This document shows, piece by piece, positions 34,201 to 40,717 of a stretch of DNA of 64,000 nucleotides. The notes beneath the pieces are model-generated. The model was not told where the DNA came from and made no database searches. It worked only from the letters and a program-made list of their open reading frames with translations. Position numbers and translations under genes: made by a program. This DNA is from Dipteris shenzhenensis (Eukaryota; Polypodiophyta; Polypodiopsida; Gleicheniales), in NCBI GenBank assembly GCA_047967505.1, contig CM106541.1; one strand, 5' to 3'. The number at the start of each line of letters is the position of its first letter. Position 1 is the first letter of the stretch.

Positions 34201-37200
34201 TATATGCACAGGAGTAGAAGTGGATGCTTTTGGAGTGTTATGTTGCATTAATTGCCACATTATGCCTGTTGGTTTGGGGACATACCCGCTGATTTTGGGC
34301 AGACAGGTGGGAGCAATACAAAACTGGAAGATGGGTACAATTACGGTGCACAATAAGAAAGGAAAGGCCAAAAAGTTTGATATGAGCAGTAGTAGACGGG
34401 AAATAGAGGAAGAGCCAGAAGAAACAAGTATGGAAGAGGAGCAGACTGTGAGACAGAAGAAGAGAGTACTACATCTGAAGACTGAAAAAAATCTAATGCA
34501 TATGAGTTGCAGGCAGTGGAGATACAAGAGGCTAAGGAAGAGAGTAAGCTTGAAGACATGGATAATTTGATGCAACCCCTGCCTTCCCAGACAAAGAGAG
34601 AAAAGTTGTTGTTGTCCATGTTGAATTCCAGCTTGGAGGGAGTGGAAAAGGAGTATATGAAGGTCATTCATCAGTATCCAAAGCTGTTCATTACCTCACA
34701 TGAAGAGATCAGAGGTTTCATATGTGAGCCGATGCACATTGAGGTAAAAGAGGGCAGCAGACCTGTTTTCAGAAGTTGAGAAGGATATACAGAGAGCTTT
34801 TGCCTGTACTGAAGGAGGAGTTAAATAAGCTGCTCAAAGCAGGGCTGATCTACCCAGTGGAGCACTCAGATTGGGGCAGTCCAATGGTAATTATTCCCAA
34901 GCACATGGGAGGAGAGTATGCATTGATTACAAACCTCTTAATGCAGTAACAAAAAGCAATCATTATCCTCTACCTTTTATTGATGATATATTAATAGGAT
35001 AGAGTGACAGGGTATGAAAAATACTGTGTGTGATGGATATTCTGGGTACTACCAAATCTCAATTGTAGAGGAAGATCAAATCAAAACTACATTCATCACC
35101 CTGGGGTTGCTTTTGTTATAGAGTTGTACCATTTGGATTGAAAAATGTGTTAGCTATATGGGAAACTCTTCATACACACATAAAATGTTACGGAATTCTC
35201 ACATGCAACATGAAAACCATGAAATAGAAACTCTCTTGCTCAGAACAAACCAAGATGGACATTCACTCATATATTGATCAGAATTCTGCTCCACTCAATT
35301 TATTTGACTCCCTAAAAGCCTCACCCATACCCAGTTTGTTGGACTCAAAGACAACAGTCTATTGAGTTTTTTGTCTCATTTTTGGAGGATCAATAGGGCC
35401 AAAAAAGTCTCATACTTTGTTTGGCTAACTATTCATAGAGGTATTCTAGTTGGGTATTGGCTTCAAAAGATTGGTAGGCCATCTTTATGTATGAGATGCC
35501 AGCTTGCATAGGAATCTAGCAAGCATTGTTTGTGGAGTTGCCATATTGCCAAATTGGTTTGGATAAGAGTTTCTCACACAGTACCTCTTGAGTCCTTCAC
35601 TGTGATGTGGGGAGTAGATCTTTGGAGCAGAGGGTTTGGTGCCTTCGCTCTACATGAGTCAAAGGTAGGTGACCATGCCTTCTTCACGTGGCCCTATAGA
35701 TCTGAGCACCATAGAGCATTAGCATTTTTTATTACTTCCCAACATGACTTGGGACCCACTGCCTTCCTCACAAGTCGGCTTGGCTTGGGAGGTGGTCTCC
35801 AACATTACTTAATGGTGGATATGCAGCTCAAGATGTGCTCAGGTAATCGGCGGACACGAATCCACTACAACTGCTATAGTGGTTCTATTTTGACTAATCT
35901 CATTTTTACTCCCCGGAGTTAGTGTGAGAGACGCATTGGGACCTTTGCGCCACTTGAGAGAGAGAAGAAAGAAAGAAAGAAATTTTATTAAAGGTCCACG
36001 GAAGGCCATACATGGCCTATGGGACACAAAATCATCCGAAAGGAAAATACATCATCAACGATGCGCCAACTAGGTGGCCTCATCGTAATACCGCTAAGAT
36101 GCCAAAAATGGCTACAAAAATCCTGGATACAAAATGAAATGAAATAGAGTACCAAAAATGCCTAGATACAAAATGTAAAATATGAAATATGAGGAACATC
36201 GTCTTCCCTAAGGGGTCTGTGATCCAAAGAAATGATGGAAGTCATGGCCATCGACCATGCCTCCTGCCATGAGTGTGAAGATCTGGGCAAGTGTCAAATG
36301 GGCTGCTGGCGGTGCCAAGTCTCCATGGAGCAATCTCCTCCGAAAATCTGCCATCATCCTCCGTCGTCTAGAAATAAAGCGACGGGTACGGCCTCTGTGT
36401 AAGATCATCCTGCGGTGCTGCCGGATCATGTCATATGTACATCCTCGGGGTGGAACCATCGGTGCTCTCTGGCAAGATGGGAGAGAGAGAGATAGTGTTC
36501 ATGAGGACCGAGTATTGTATATTGTTTTTCACATTACTCCCTTGGGATTATGTGGCATTATACTGGTTCTATTTTGACTAATCTCATTTTTACTCCCCGG
36601 AGTTAGTGGGAGAGATGCACTAGGACCTCTACGCCGCTGAGAGAGATAGATAGCGTTCATGAGGACCGAGTATTGTTTATTGTTTTTTCACATTACTTCA
36701 CTTGGGATGATGTGGCATCATAGAAACACAGTCATGGCTGTTTATTCATACTGTAAAAGCCACAAATATAATTCACAAATATAATTCCCACTCTCCCACC
36801 TCTGGTTTAATTTGTTTAAAATGGAACGAATTACTTCTTACTAGGAAAATTTGGCATGATGTTGCATCCAAAACAGCTCTAAATGTCGTGTCTTCTTTTG
36901 CAAAGTGTGTACCAAGTGCTCAAATGCCCAAAAGTGAACAATCATATGCATCAAAGATTTTAAAATATAAAAGAACAAAAATATGTTCCTTCAACTTGGA
37001 AATGGACTAGGAGACTAAGTAACATTGGTTGATTGTGCACTCTGAGAACACGCAGTTGGGAGGTGAGAGGGAGGCTATGATATCACATGAAAGTGTAGAT
37101 GACTAGAAAATATTGGAGAAGCAAGACACAAAGATGTGTATTTTTAAATACCAAAAAGGGTTGGCTTAAAAAGAAAACCCATAAAAAGTCCAACATATAG

Positions 37201-38495
37201 TTGACTAACAAACATTACCAGAACCATTGTAAATATCTCTAAGAGGTTCTGGTGATAGGGATGGATCACGAGTATTGATGAAGGTTCCGATCCAGCAATC
37301 AGACTGGCCTATCAGAAATGCATACCCAGCTAAGGGGCGATCGTCAAATATGTATAGTAGGTCAAAGTGTAGAAAACACACGAGAGAAGAATAGTTGACA
37401 ATGCTAAGATATCCTTGATCAATAAGAAGGTTCCTTGATTGCATTATTCAAATCCCCTTTACGCCTCATGTGCAAATGATAATGAGATTAAGTATTTGCT
37501 ACCTTATTATTTTAGGCATAACACTATCATTGTCTTTAATTCTTTCATTTAAGATGGCAAAACTTATGTTCTCTTTATAAGAAATGCGCATAGAAGTCCC
37601 ATTCTTTAGACCAATAGGTAATTGAAAAAGTAAACCCTTTTTGTTGGCATGTGTATGTTAACTAAAAATCTGCAAAAAGTGTTTGTTAACAAAAGAAATA
37701 GAATAGTATACTATATACCAACAAAACACAGAAATATTCTTGCCTGGTATAACGTTAACATTTTCAAGTCAGCCCTCTTTATGTTTATTTGAAGTTGGAA
37801 TCTTTTGTGCCTCAGTTCTTGCAAGGCATTATCAAAGCTACTAATCATAAGTTCTATCTTTTCCAACAGCTTTGACTTCTCAAACTTGAGCTTAATTTGC
37901 ATTGCATCATGCTCTTCTTGCTGCAACAGTTGGAACCCCCAAAAAAATCAATTTTCAAAATGCAAACAGGATTCGTACTGAACCAAACAAGGTTAACATA
38001 TGGGAATCTTGCCTCTAAGTTTGATAAGGGAAATCCCCGCATTTGTGCAGGTACATTTGACCTGTGCATCTTTTCAAGGTCTCTTTTTGTTGGATCTCTT
38101 TCCTCTGATAATGCTGTTTTTGACATGACTTTGGAGCTAGAGACTTTATCTTCTGCTGGCTTTGAATTTGCATTAGCCACGCCCCCAAATTCCATTCCTG
38201 TTTTTCCCTGCAGCAGGTAATAGGATTTAAAGACAGCAATGGTTAGAACATATATCAAACCGCAGACTGACAGTGATCTGCTATCCTTCTCTTTCTTTTT
38301 CTCCTAGAAAGTATTATTGTATCAAGAAAATGACACACGTAGGTCACAAAAAAGTCCAGCTGCAATACTGAACCAATCTAAGAAGCAAAAAAGTAGCTCA
38401 TTTCATTGTTGACAAGTATTTAGATCAACAATCCATCAGATTACCTGTTGTACCTCCTCATTCTTCTTAGTATTTCTGCAGTACTCCTCTATGTC
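10153..38495 (-). CDS. Spliced CFAP43/CFAP44-like axonemal coiled-coil gene (partial, five exons seen)
   Basis: Five exons on the minus strand read in one continuous phase-0 frame: 38495-38445, 38207-38013, 37920-37744, 10488-10399 and 10230-10153 (197 codons). All begin after an AG acceptor. Three end at GT donors and two at GCAAGA. The protein is charged and coiled-coil-like throughout. The third exon ends in KRADLKMLTLYQ and the fourth begins ELKVLKSMQPKEEALESR. Together these resemble the conserved 'L(Y/F)QEL-LLKEFE' stretch I know from the C-terminal coiled coil of CFAP43/CFAP44, the tether proteins of inner-arm dynein f in motile cilia. The 27,255-bp intron between 37743 and 10489 contains all the mobile elements listed there. 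The N-terminal WD-repeat part and the last exons were not found. The real-exon call is firm; the family is inferred from memory of the motif and could be another axonemal coiled-coil protein. It suggests a plant with flagellated sperm. Confidence 0.62.
10399..10488 (-). CDS. Exon of CFAP-like gene (30 codons)
   Basis: Acceptor ACCTCAG, 90 nt, then the consensus donor GTGAGT. It encodes ELKVLKSMQPKEEALESR and further charged residues ending KLMEVTELS. Its first residues continue the motif broken off at the end of the exon at 37744, which is the main reason for joining the two clusters across 27 kb. The next intron is 168 nt (10231-10398). Confidence 0.72.
10785..12112 (+). mobile_element. LINE (family beta), 5' part, interrupted at 12112
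   Basis: A C-rich leader (about 10785-11300) precedes ORF1 remains: GVPRIRLVVESLESLPELIL, a zinc-knuckle region (GLLGQCLR, then MGHLARDCPRG) and a proline- and serine-rich C-terminal part. The element breaks inside a run of C at 12112, where a gypsy LTR begins, and resumes at 18665. A second copy of the family lies on the minus strand at 39361-42300. Confidence 0.85.
11337..12100 (+). pseudogene. LINE-beta ORF1 (nucleic-acid-binding, zinc knuckle), broken
   Basis: The first open part (11337-11522) ends at two close stops inside the zinc knuckle. The other beta copy has CLRCRQMGHLVKDW at this place. After the stops the frame gives MGHLARDCPRG and a long basic/proline-rich tail. LINE ORF1 proteins coat the element RNA. 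This copy also loses the knuckle's second cysteine to a stop. Confidence 0.7.
12578..12657 (-). other. tRNA-like module A in LTR
   Basis: Contains TTGGTTAGCCCAAC (A-box-like, around 12641-12650) and GTTCGAATCC (B-box, 12592-12601), 39 nt apart, followed by CGGCGGTTGGCGCC. The T stem pairs at four of five positions in this LTR and fewer in the other (16780-16859). It is the last of the four modules in the element's direction. Confidence 0.6.
12748..12815 (-). other. tRNA-like module B in LTR
   Basis: Starts CAAGTGGTTGGCGCTGTGG and ends with CTTG, which pairs with the first CAAG. A D-arm-like hairpin GCGC-TGTGGTCA-GCGC pairs perfectly. The B-box is GGGTTCGAATTC (12753-12764); the other LTR has the better GGGTTCGAATCC (16955-16966). 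A- and B-box are 36 nt apart. Length is 68 nt. Confidence 0.65.
12893..12967 (-). other. tRNA-like module C in LTR
   Basis: The minus strand contains GTGGTTAGCTCGACG (A-box-like, 12947-12960) and GAGTTCGATCC (B-box, 12901-12911) with 35 nt between. The acceptor ends pair only partly. The equivalent lies near 17095-17169. Confidence 0.6.
13059..13134 (-). other. tRNA-like module D in LTR (76 nt)
   Basis: On the minus strand the module starts GCCCCGGTGGCTAGCCGG and ends TTCGATCACCGGCAGGGGG. The B-box is AGGTTCGATCA (13070-13080) and the A-box-like motif is TGGCTAGCCGG. They are 38 nt apart. The first and last 7 nt pair at five of seven positions, like an acceptor stem, and the total length is that of a tRNA. 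The T stem is poor. The equivalent in the other LTR is 17261-17336. It is not a functional tRNA by eye. Confidence 0.65.
14460..15345 (-). pseudogene. Integrase end and chromodomain-like tail of the gypsy element
   Basis: Starts abruptly at CGTKLAFSSSYHPQSDGQTE, the end of the integrase core, then WQHSSTGFSPFELAYGYQPL and HIHPTFHVSMLKGAQ. It ends in a chromodomain-like block (LYHCHWKGQPSSEDSW). Stops occur near 15015 and 14850. The D,D of the integrase catalytic triad lies in the deleted part. The tail in chromoviruses directs insertion toward certain chromatin. Confidence 0.85.
14465..14480 (-). promoter_or_regulatory. Polypurine tract before the 3' LTR
   Basis: The minus strand reads AGAAAGAGGGGGGGAA immediately before TGTAACGG. 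It is the plus-strand priming site of the gypsy element. Confidence 0.9.
15313..16199 (-). pseudogene. gag of the gypsy element (one frameshift)
   Basis: The first open frame (16199-15669) starts MDDSNEIVGAEPSNTRSRTK, with a coiled coil and then the gag core LRLEFLPSDIEW. At about 15682 the frame shifts by one and continues at 15690 as MEAWDALNSLKHTRTLRDFI to a lysine-rich end (PFKKKKFKRFGSKKKK). Gag forms the particle that packages element RNA. The frameshift would truncate it. A zinc knuckle is not visible before the deletion junction at about 15340. Confidence 0.88.
16301..16312 (-). promoter_or_regulatory. Primer binding site, tRNA-iMet type
   Basis: The minus strand reads TGGTATCAGAGC directly inside the 5' LTR, one base after its end. 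This is the standard plant primer site complementary to the 3' end of initiator tRNA-Met. Confidence 0.95.
16314..18664 (-). repeat. 5' LTR of the gypsy element (with four tRNA-like modules)
   Basis: 2351 bp, starts TGTAACGGGTGG and ends CCTCGTGACA on the minus strand, with TG...CA ends. It contains a TATA-like TATATAAC and, directly downstream, the tRNA-like cluster at 16780-17336. Most differences from the other LTR are transitions, as expected after methylation-driven decay. Confidence 0.93.
16780..17336 (-). other. tRNA-like module cluster in the 5' LTR (copies of A-D)
   Basis: Same four modules as at 12578-13134, offset by about 4202. B-boxes lie at about 16794, 16955, 17103 and 17272. 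In module D of this LTR, CACGGCCCCGG and CCGGGCCGTG can also form a strong alternative hairpin around TGGCTAG. All four B-box cores (TTCGA) are unchanged between the two LTRs. Confidence 0.65.
19531..20326 (+). pseudogene. LINE-beta endonuclease
   Basis: Starts at the ATG of MSWTIVSWNVHGLHDCARN, the usual start of ORF2. Further motifs are RIGILNVYAPACRQHC, DYWIVGGDFNNLKFG, LDRFYVGDWALHR and MPDHSPVVLHLD. In-frame stops and shifts break it between 19580 and 20070. The catalytic histidine region (PDHSPV) is preserved. Confidence 0.85.
20333..22064 (+). pseudogene. LINE-beta linker and reverse transcriptase
   Basis: An arginine-rich linker with a coiled coil (20333-20737) precedes RT. Motifs: QTGFVQERSILDNIF (21220-21270), ILLLDFEKAYDRVEWSFVEG, SIRQGCPLAPFLFFV, and the catalytic FADDTALYVEG near 21640, then RYLGCQVGID. 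The segment 21282-22064 is open for 260 codons with the catalytic FADD intact. The upstream half (20740-21230) is broken by stops, so no full-length enzyme can be made. Confidence 0.88.
22691..23226 (-). mobile_element. Orphan G-rich tract: LINE-alpha 5' leader in minus orientation
   Basis: The tract shares its sequence and order with 63455-63837, the leader of the most complete LINE-alpha (both contain GGAGGAGTCAGCAAA and GGGGGCAGCAAGAGGAGA). It ends at GGGAGCAGTAGCAGC, matching the element's 5' end. No ORF1 follows; at 22690 it is fused to LINE-beta. The long proline or glycine frames in it are composition artefacts. Confidence 0.8.
23227..23618. other. No identifiable gene
   Basis: AT-richer sequence with purine-rich GA repeats near 23555-23615 flanking the minisatellite. 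Nothing recognisable. Confidence 0.4.
23619..24690. repeat. Minisatellite, about 1.07 kb, GGGGTGACAA-type unit
   Basis: About one hundred degenerate copies of a 10-11-bp unit (GGGGTGACAA, GGGGTGAACAA, GGGTGGACCAA) run head to tail. Pairs of units often form a 21-bp higher-order period. The plus strand is almost free of C. The minus strand stays open in all three frames for long stretches (up to 214 codons of His/Pro/Leu/Ser), which reflects composition and not a gene. Confidence 0.95.
24894..25184 (-). other. Open frame of unknown nature (96 codons)
   Basis: An open frame beginning MYLESIRVLLPWVVPHNRTY with a lysine-rich stretch (KQVQKGKKKM). I do not recognise it. Flanking sequence 24700-25370 shows no other signal. 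It could be a gag-like relic or chance. Confidence 0.2.
25370..26735 (+). mobile_element. LINE-alpha fragment: endonuclease, linker, start of RT
   Basis: Starts in the EHKLDGRDCTKSGKLL motif and continues with GGDFNMVEMPSDKRGGREGG, FYVDDWALDRGG and STSDHFLIVL. The endonuclease is open for 211 codons (25452-26087). The linker (REEQKRHTDAWI) and RT start (HKGSCPGSDGL) follow with stops. It ends at LQGVWESGEM near 26735 without a tail. Confidence 0.9.
26736..27102. other. No identifiable gene
   Basis: Sequence with many ATG-free short frames and no recognised family; it separates two oppositely oriented LINE-alpha pieces. Confidence 0.4.
27103..30056 (-). mobile_element. LINE-alpha, 3' half with poly-A tail, minus strand
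   Basis: The poly-T at 27103-27122 is the element's poly-A tail. Going upward: duplicated 3' UTR (27123-27557), zf-RVT region (HCLWDCRQARIIWKGIA at about 27970), post-RT block (IDRQPIMWNDKILDKHG) and RT with an intact catalytic motif DLADDMVVFLDA (about 29560) and LLLDFEKAYDRVDWDFLEG. It breaks at 30056 after ITLLGTFNKILAKAVSVRLQ, where an LTR-like fragment begins. Frames are interrupted by a few stops. Confidence 0.92.
27216..27557 (-). repeat. 171-bp tandem duplication in the LINE-alpha 3' UTR
   Basis: 27216-27386 and 27387-27557 are nearly identical (one visible difference: CACGCTAAGC versus CATGCTAAGC). Each unit begins GCAAGCTCTATGCGG and ends AACTCTCCTGGAG. Next to it, the last 50 bp of the element (GAGACTTCTATTAAG... 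GCTCTATGCGGAAA) are also present twice, at 27131 and 27181. Confidence 0.93.
30057..30146. repeat. LTR fragment matching 33602-33694
   Basis: ACTTGGTATATATAGTACCC and the following sequence up to CTCTTACAAT match the middle of the LTR at 33509-33793 with about one difference. Only this part of the LTR is present, fused to LINE-alpha on the left and to unknown sequence on the right. Confidence 0.85.
30147..30594. other. No identifiable gene; possible copia interior
   Basis: The minus strand carries open frames of 72-124 codons without a domain I can name. Its place beside an LTR fragment suggests retroelement interior. Confidence 0.3.
30595..31084 (+). mobile_element. LINE (family gamma) RT segment, plus strand (inverted piece)
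   Basis: Begins ADRVDWGFLEGTMRRLGFSD and runs through the catalytic motif FADDTALTI (about 30890) to GFVWIPKGTSK. Stops break the frame. It starts exactly where the minus-strand piece at 31085 leaves off (…LLLDFEKA), so the two belong to one element with an inverted 3' part. Confidence 0.8.
31085..32945 (-). mobile_element. LINE (family gamma): endonuclease, linker, RT start, minus strand
   Basis: Endonuclease motifs: DIVLIQEHKLSQDRID, GVLNVYAPTDPAHR, ADTWIVGGDFNMVEFAEDKS and VRLDRFYIGHWRT, over 32945-32229. A long frame (32635-31442, 397 codons) covers a linker with VPDFVFQDTEFVERLRETWL and the RT start RDRCLGEDGLSPLLFRA. Then PKGGDKTV, RPITLLGTAYKILAKTLALR and AVLLLDFEKA end at about 31085. 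Frameshifts separate the endonuclease halves. The family differs clearly from alpha and beta. Confidence 0.88.
32955..33118 (-). mobile_element. LINE-alpha zf-RVT fragment
   Basis: Encodes WQRLWKSHWNRKITLFFWLS and IHGGIAVNQ on the minus strand, as in other alpha copies. It is bounded by LINE-gamma and by an LTR-element leader. Confidence 0.8.
33123..33452 (-). repeat. 165-bp tandem duplication in an LTR-element leader
   Basis: 33123-33287 and 33288-33452 share TTTGTTTATATG, GGAACGCGCACT and GAGCACCAAGCTTG at a constant offset of 165, with roughly 10% differences by eye. They lie just inside the primer site of the LTR element at 33495. Confidence 0.88.
33495..33506 (-). promoter_or_regulatory. 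Primer binding site, tRNA-iMet type
   Basis: TGGTATCAGAGC on the minus strand, two bases inside the LTR end at 33509. It fixes the LTR at 33509-33793 as a 5' LTR in minus orientation. Confidence 0.92.
33509..33793 (-). repeat. 5' LTR, 285 bp, of a copia-like element
   Basis: On the minus strand it starts TGTTGGAGAAATCATAG and ends TTGTTCCTACA, with TG...CA ends, directly followed by the iMet primer site. A TATATA motif and a pair of ACTTGG/CCAAGT arms lie inside. The short LTR size suggests Ty1/copia. The coding part and 3' LTR are missing; the leader ends in LINE sequence at 33118. Confidence 0.82.
33941..35190 (+). pseudogene. Ty3/gypsy protease and reverse transcriptase relic
   Basis: The first open frame (33941-34570) has a retropepsin-like motif AYVDGGAQISVM, a DGG in place of the usual DTG/DSG, followed by YPLILGRQ. 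The frame continues after a stop into an RT start: YPKLFITSHEEIRGFICEPM, then LKEELNKLLKAGLIYPVEHS and DWGSPMVIIPK in shifted frames. Sequence after 34900 is heavily broken (MDI for the VVLMDL-type motif near 35035). The element is decayed. Confidence 0.82.
35340..35640 (+). pseudogene. zf-RVT remnant of another LINE
   Basis: The plus strand encodes KVSYFVWLTIHRGILVGYWL, then CMRCQLA and SKHCLWSCHIAKLVWIRV, the Zn-binding pattern of zf-RVT. It differs clearly from alpha copies, so it is a separate or much older family. One stop lies before SSKHCLW. Confidence 0.7.
35880..36722. repeat. Tandem duplication of about 158 bp, first copy split by a LINE-delta
   Basis: The unit (GGTTCTATTTTGACTAATCT... 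GGGATGATGTGGCATC) is intact at 36564-36722. The first copy lies in two parts, 35880-35955 and 36480-36561, separated by a 524-bp insertion. Both parts match the second copy in order. Confidence 0.85.
35956..36479 (-). mobile_element. LINE (family delta) 3' end with (TTTC)n tail
   Basis: The 3' end is a (TTTC)n tail seen as GAAAGAAAGAAAG on the plus strand at 35957-35980. The body encodes a C-terminal piece ending FTLMAGGMVDGHDFHHFFGS (stop near 36208). It is closely similar to 53345-53680 on the opposite strand. It is inserted in purine-rich sequence of a tandem repeat; GAGAGAGA occurs on both sides. Confidence 0.85.
36723..37743. other. Intron of the CFAP-like gene, low in transposons
   Basis: AT-rich sequence with no recognised element. 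A minus-strand open frame (37205-37444, 79 codons) contains FDDRPLAGYAFLIGQSDCWI, which looks protein-like but matches nothing I know. It may be an exon of another gene or of a decayed element. Confidence 0.35.
37744..37920 (-). CDS. Exon of CFAP-like gene (59 codons, coiled coil)
   Basis: It begins after GTTGCAG with QEEHDAMQIKLKFEKSKLLE and ends KRADLKMLTLYQ. It is 177 nt, phase 0, with heptad-like spacing of leucine, isoleucine and phenylalanine. This is the most family-diagnostic exon (FDNALQELRHKRFQLQ, then LKMLTLYQ). The donor reads CAG|GCAAGA, a GC-type donor. In-frame continuation would give ARIFLCF and then a stop, which supports a splice here. Confidence 0.72.
38013..38207 (-). CDS. 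Exon of CFAP-like gene (65 codons)
   Basis: It starts after the acceptor CTGCTGCAG and encodes a lysine- and serine-rich, low-structure segment beginning GKTGMEFGGVANANSKPAED and ending GFPLSNLE. The best donor consistent with phase 0 is GAG|GCAAGA, a GC donor. GT alternatives downstream (GTTAAC, GTACGA) would change the phase or add residues. The intron that follows is only 92 nt (37921-38012). Confidence 0.6.
38445..38495 (-). CDS. Exon of CFAP-like gene (17 codons)
   Basis: The minus strand reads TTTTCCACAG, then 51 nt encoding DIEEYCRNTKKNEEVQQ, then the donor GTAATC. Both splice sites are canonical, the exon is in phase 0 and it contains no stop. It is followed by a short intron (38208-38444) to the next exon. 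No convincing exon further 5' was found before transposon sequence begins near 38.9 kb. Confidence 0.7.
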
Positions 38496-38897
38496 CTGTG
38501 GAAAACATTCCCATCTTCCAAGGATAATAAGAATCAAAGAACGACGACAAATAAATAAAAGAGCATTTATGAACAAAAGGAAATAGTGATAGAGATGGAC
38601 TAATGTGAAACATAATAAATTTAAATTCTTTCCCTAGATAAAAGGTACCTTCTATTCTATGCTTGAAAAATGATAAAAAATCAGCTGTCCATTCGGAGGA
38701 GCAGATAAGAAATAAAAGAGCTAACCACCTTGCAGCCTCAAGAGTAGATGCTAGTAGACATTGCAACAGTATACATCGAGTGGAATTTTCAATCTGTCAA
38801 AACATAAAAGATGTCTCGCCGCCCTTGAGAGTCCTCCCTCCCCTCTCCTCATCCATTCAGCTTCCCAGCCTCCTTCTCACATGGCTTAGCCAAACTT

Positions 38898-39360
38898 GAC
38901 CTCGCTTCCAAGGTGTTGGTCAACCTAGTATTGCTAGCCACAGCATGGTTTATTTGATCTTGTTGGTGTTGCTCTAGGGACTGCATCAATCAGCTCAAAA
39001 GACCGATAAGGAATCAAATTTAGAGTGGTCTAGATGGTTCAACGGGTACCAAGGCCAAGGTGGCTTCGGAGACTTTGACCCTACCCAAGTGGGAAGGTGG
39101 CATTCAATATAATAGATCGAGACTTGCATACCGAAGATTTACTATGAAAGGTGGTGGTTAGAGTACTCTTGCCAGAGCAGGAACCTTGGAAGCATTTTTT
39201 GATGAGATGCATACAATTTTGCTCTCCTTCCACAGGTGGAGATTGGAATGATAGTACCACATGGATCTTTACATCAGCCCATCTCACGGCTCCATCCTCC
39301 CCTCTTATGGTTGCTATCATGAAAGCTTGGGCTAACTTCAAGAGTAGTCAAGTGCCCAGT
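38898..39360 (+). mobile_element. LINE-alpha fragment, plus strand (end of RT)
   Basis: Encodes KLDLASKVLVNLVLLATAWF, then DCINQLKRPIRN and SGLDG in broken frames, then EAFFDEMHTILLSFHRW. This is the RT C-terminal end. It meets a minus-strand LINE-beta at about 39360. Confidence 0.82.
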
Positions 39361-39599
39361 CCCCAACATAGAAACGGTCTAGTCTCTCTAGCAATCCATC
39401 GTGCCTCCTCTGTCCAAAGGAGAAGAGAAGGCTTCCAGGTGTCCTGCTGAAATTTGGCTCTCTCCACGGGTCTTTGCCAAGTGCTACACTCTGCTGCTAG
39501 CATCTCAGAGAATGAGGTGCCGCCCTACTTGTTTTCCCCAAACTCCAGGTTCTTGAAGTCACCTCCAACAATCCAAGAGTCTACATCCAGAAGATACTC

Positions 39600-39887
39600 T
39601 TACAGCCTCCTCCAAAAGGCTAGGCCGTGCTGTCTACACATTGGGGCATACACGTTCAGGATCCCAATCCTCGACTCTCCCGTCCGAACTCCCATCCAAA
39701 CTGCCTGTCCTAGAATGAGCTCACCCTGACCGTAGACCTCTGGAGCCAAAGTCTGCGAGAATGAGATGCAAACCCCTCCTCTCTGTCCTACTGCGGGGGA
39801 CCTCTCCTTGGGAGAAGGTGATAACATCGTCTGATGTGTGCGGCTGAAAACATGTGCTTCTAAATCATAAGGATGTCCACTGCCCAC
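39600..39887 (-). pseudogene. LINE-beta endonuclease fragment
   Basis: Motifs GESRIGILNVYAPMCRQHG and, after a stop, DVDSWIVGGDFKNLEFG. The GGDFN asparagine is replaced by K. It ends with the truncated DRFYVGDW block at about 39365. Confidence 0.82.
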
Positions 39888-40717
39888 CCTACCACTGCCC
39901 TCTGCAACTCCTACCGGAGTATCAACAGATACTATGGTTGGCTACAAACACGGTTGTGGAGCCGTGTACTTTCCAACTCACTATGGTCTTGCTCACGAGG
40001 ACGGGGGTGTCGGGAACAAGGCTCTCCTGTGAGTGGGTGCCTGTCCCTAAAAGACTTCCTTGTGTGACTTTGCCAGGGGTTTGGAGGGCGAGTAGTCGGT
40101 ATCTGTGCGGCGCCGTACTAGGGTGGATACCAGCTCAATACCGATCTTCCGTGCACACTTTATCATGAAGAAGGCTTCCATCCCGAATAGCTCCGCACAC
40201 TTTTGGAGGGGCCAGAAGTATGCCTACTCCACCTTTGCCTCTAGCAGCAATCTAATAACTCATGTCGCCAAACCACACACCGGCTCCTTGCGCGTGAATC
40301 TCAACTGAAAGTTCACCTCCGCGCCATGGACGTACCAAAGGTCCAATCCCTGTGGTCCCATCCACTCATCCATCATGAGTGTAATCTGATTTTCCAAAAT
40401 AGCATGGAACACCTCTGGGGACCACTTCTCCAACCTTGTGGAGGCAAACTGAAATCTCCAAATGGGGTGTGTCTGAGATCCCACTGCACTGATCAAAACC
40501 CCCTTCCCGAGTTGAAGGACCATGAGCGTTACCTCTAGTGGTAGAGGATATGAGTTCAGAATCTCCAGATAATTCCAGGGTCCTAACCTCCAGAAGTCCC
40601 ACGGTAAGGGACGCCTGAGTTGGAGGTTGGGAGTTGCTGACCGGGAGGACGAGCCTCGTTCCTCAGGATCCCTCCTTGAACGGACCTGTTGCTACGATGG
40701 GAAAGTAGAAGGGGGCA

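Noticed and set aside
38723-38795. A further 5' exon of the CFAP-like gene (IENSTRCILLQCLLASTLEA)
   Set aside because: It has an acceptor and a weak donor, but ends in the wrong phase for the next exon and is not coiled-coil-like.
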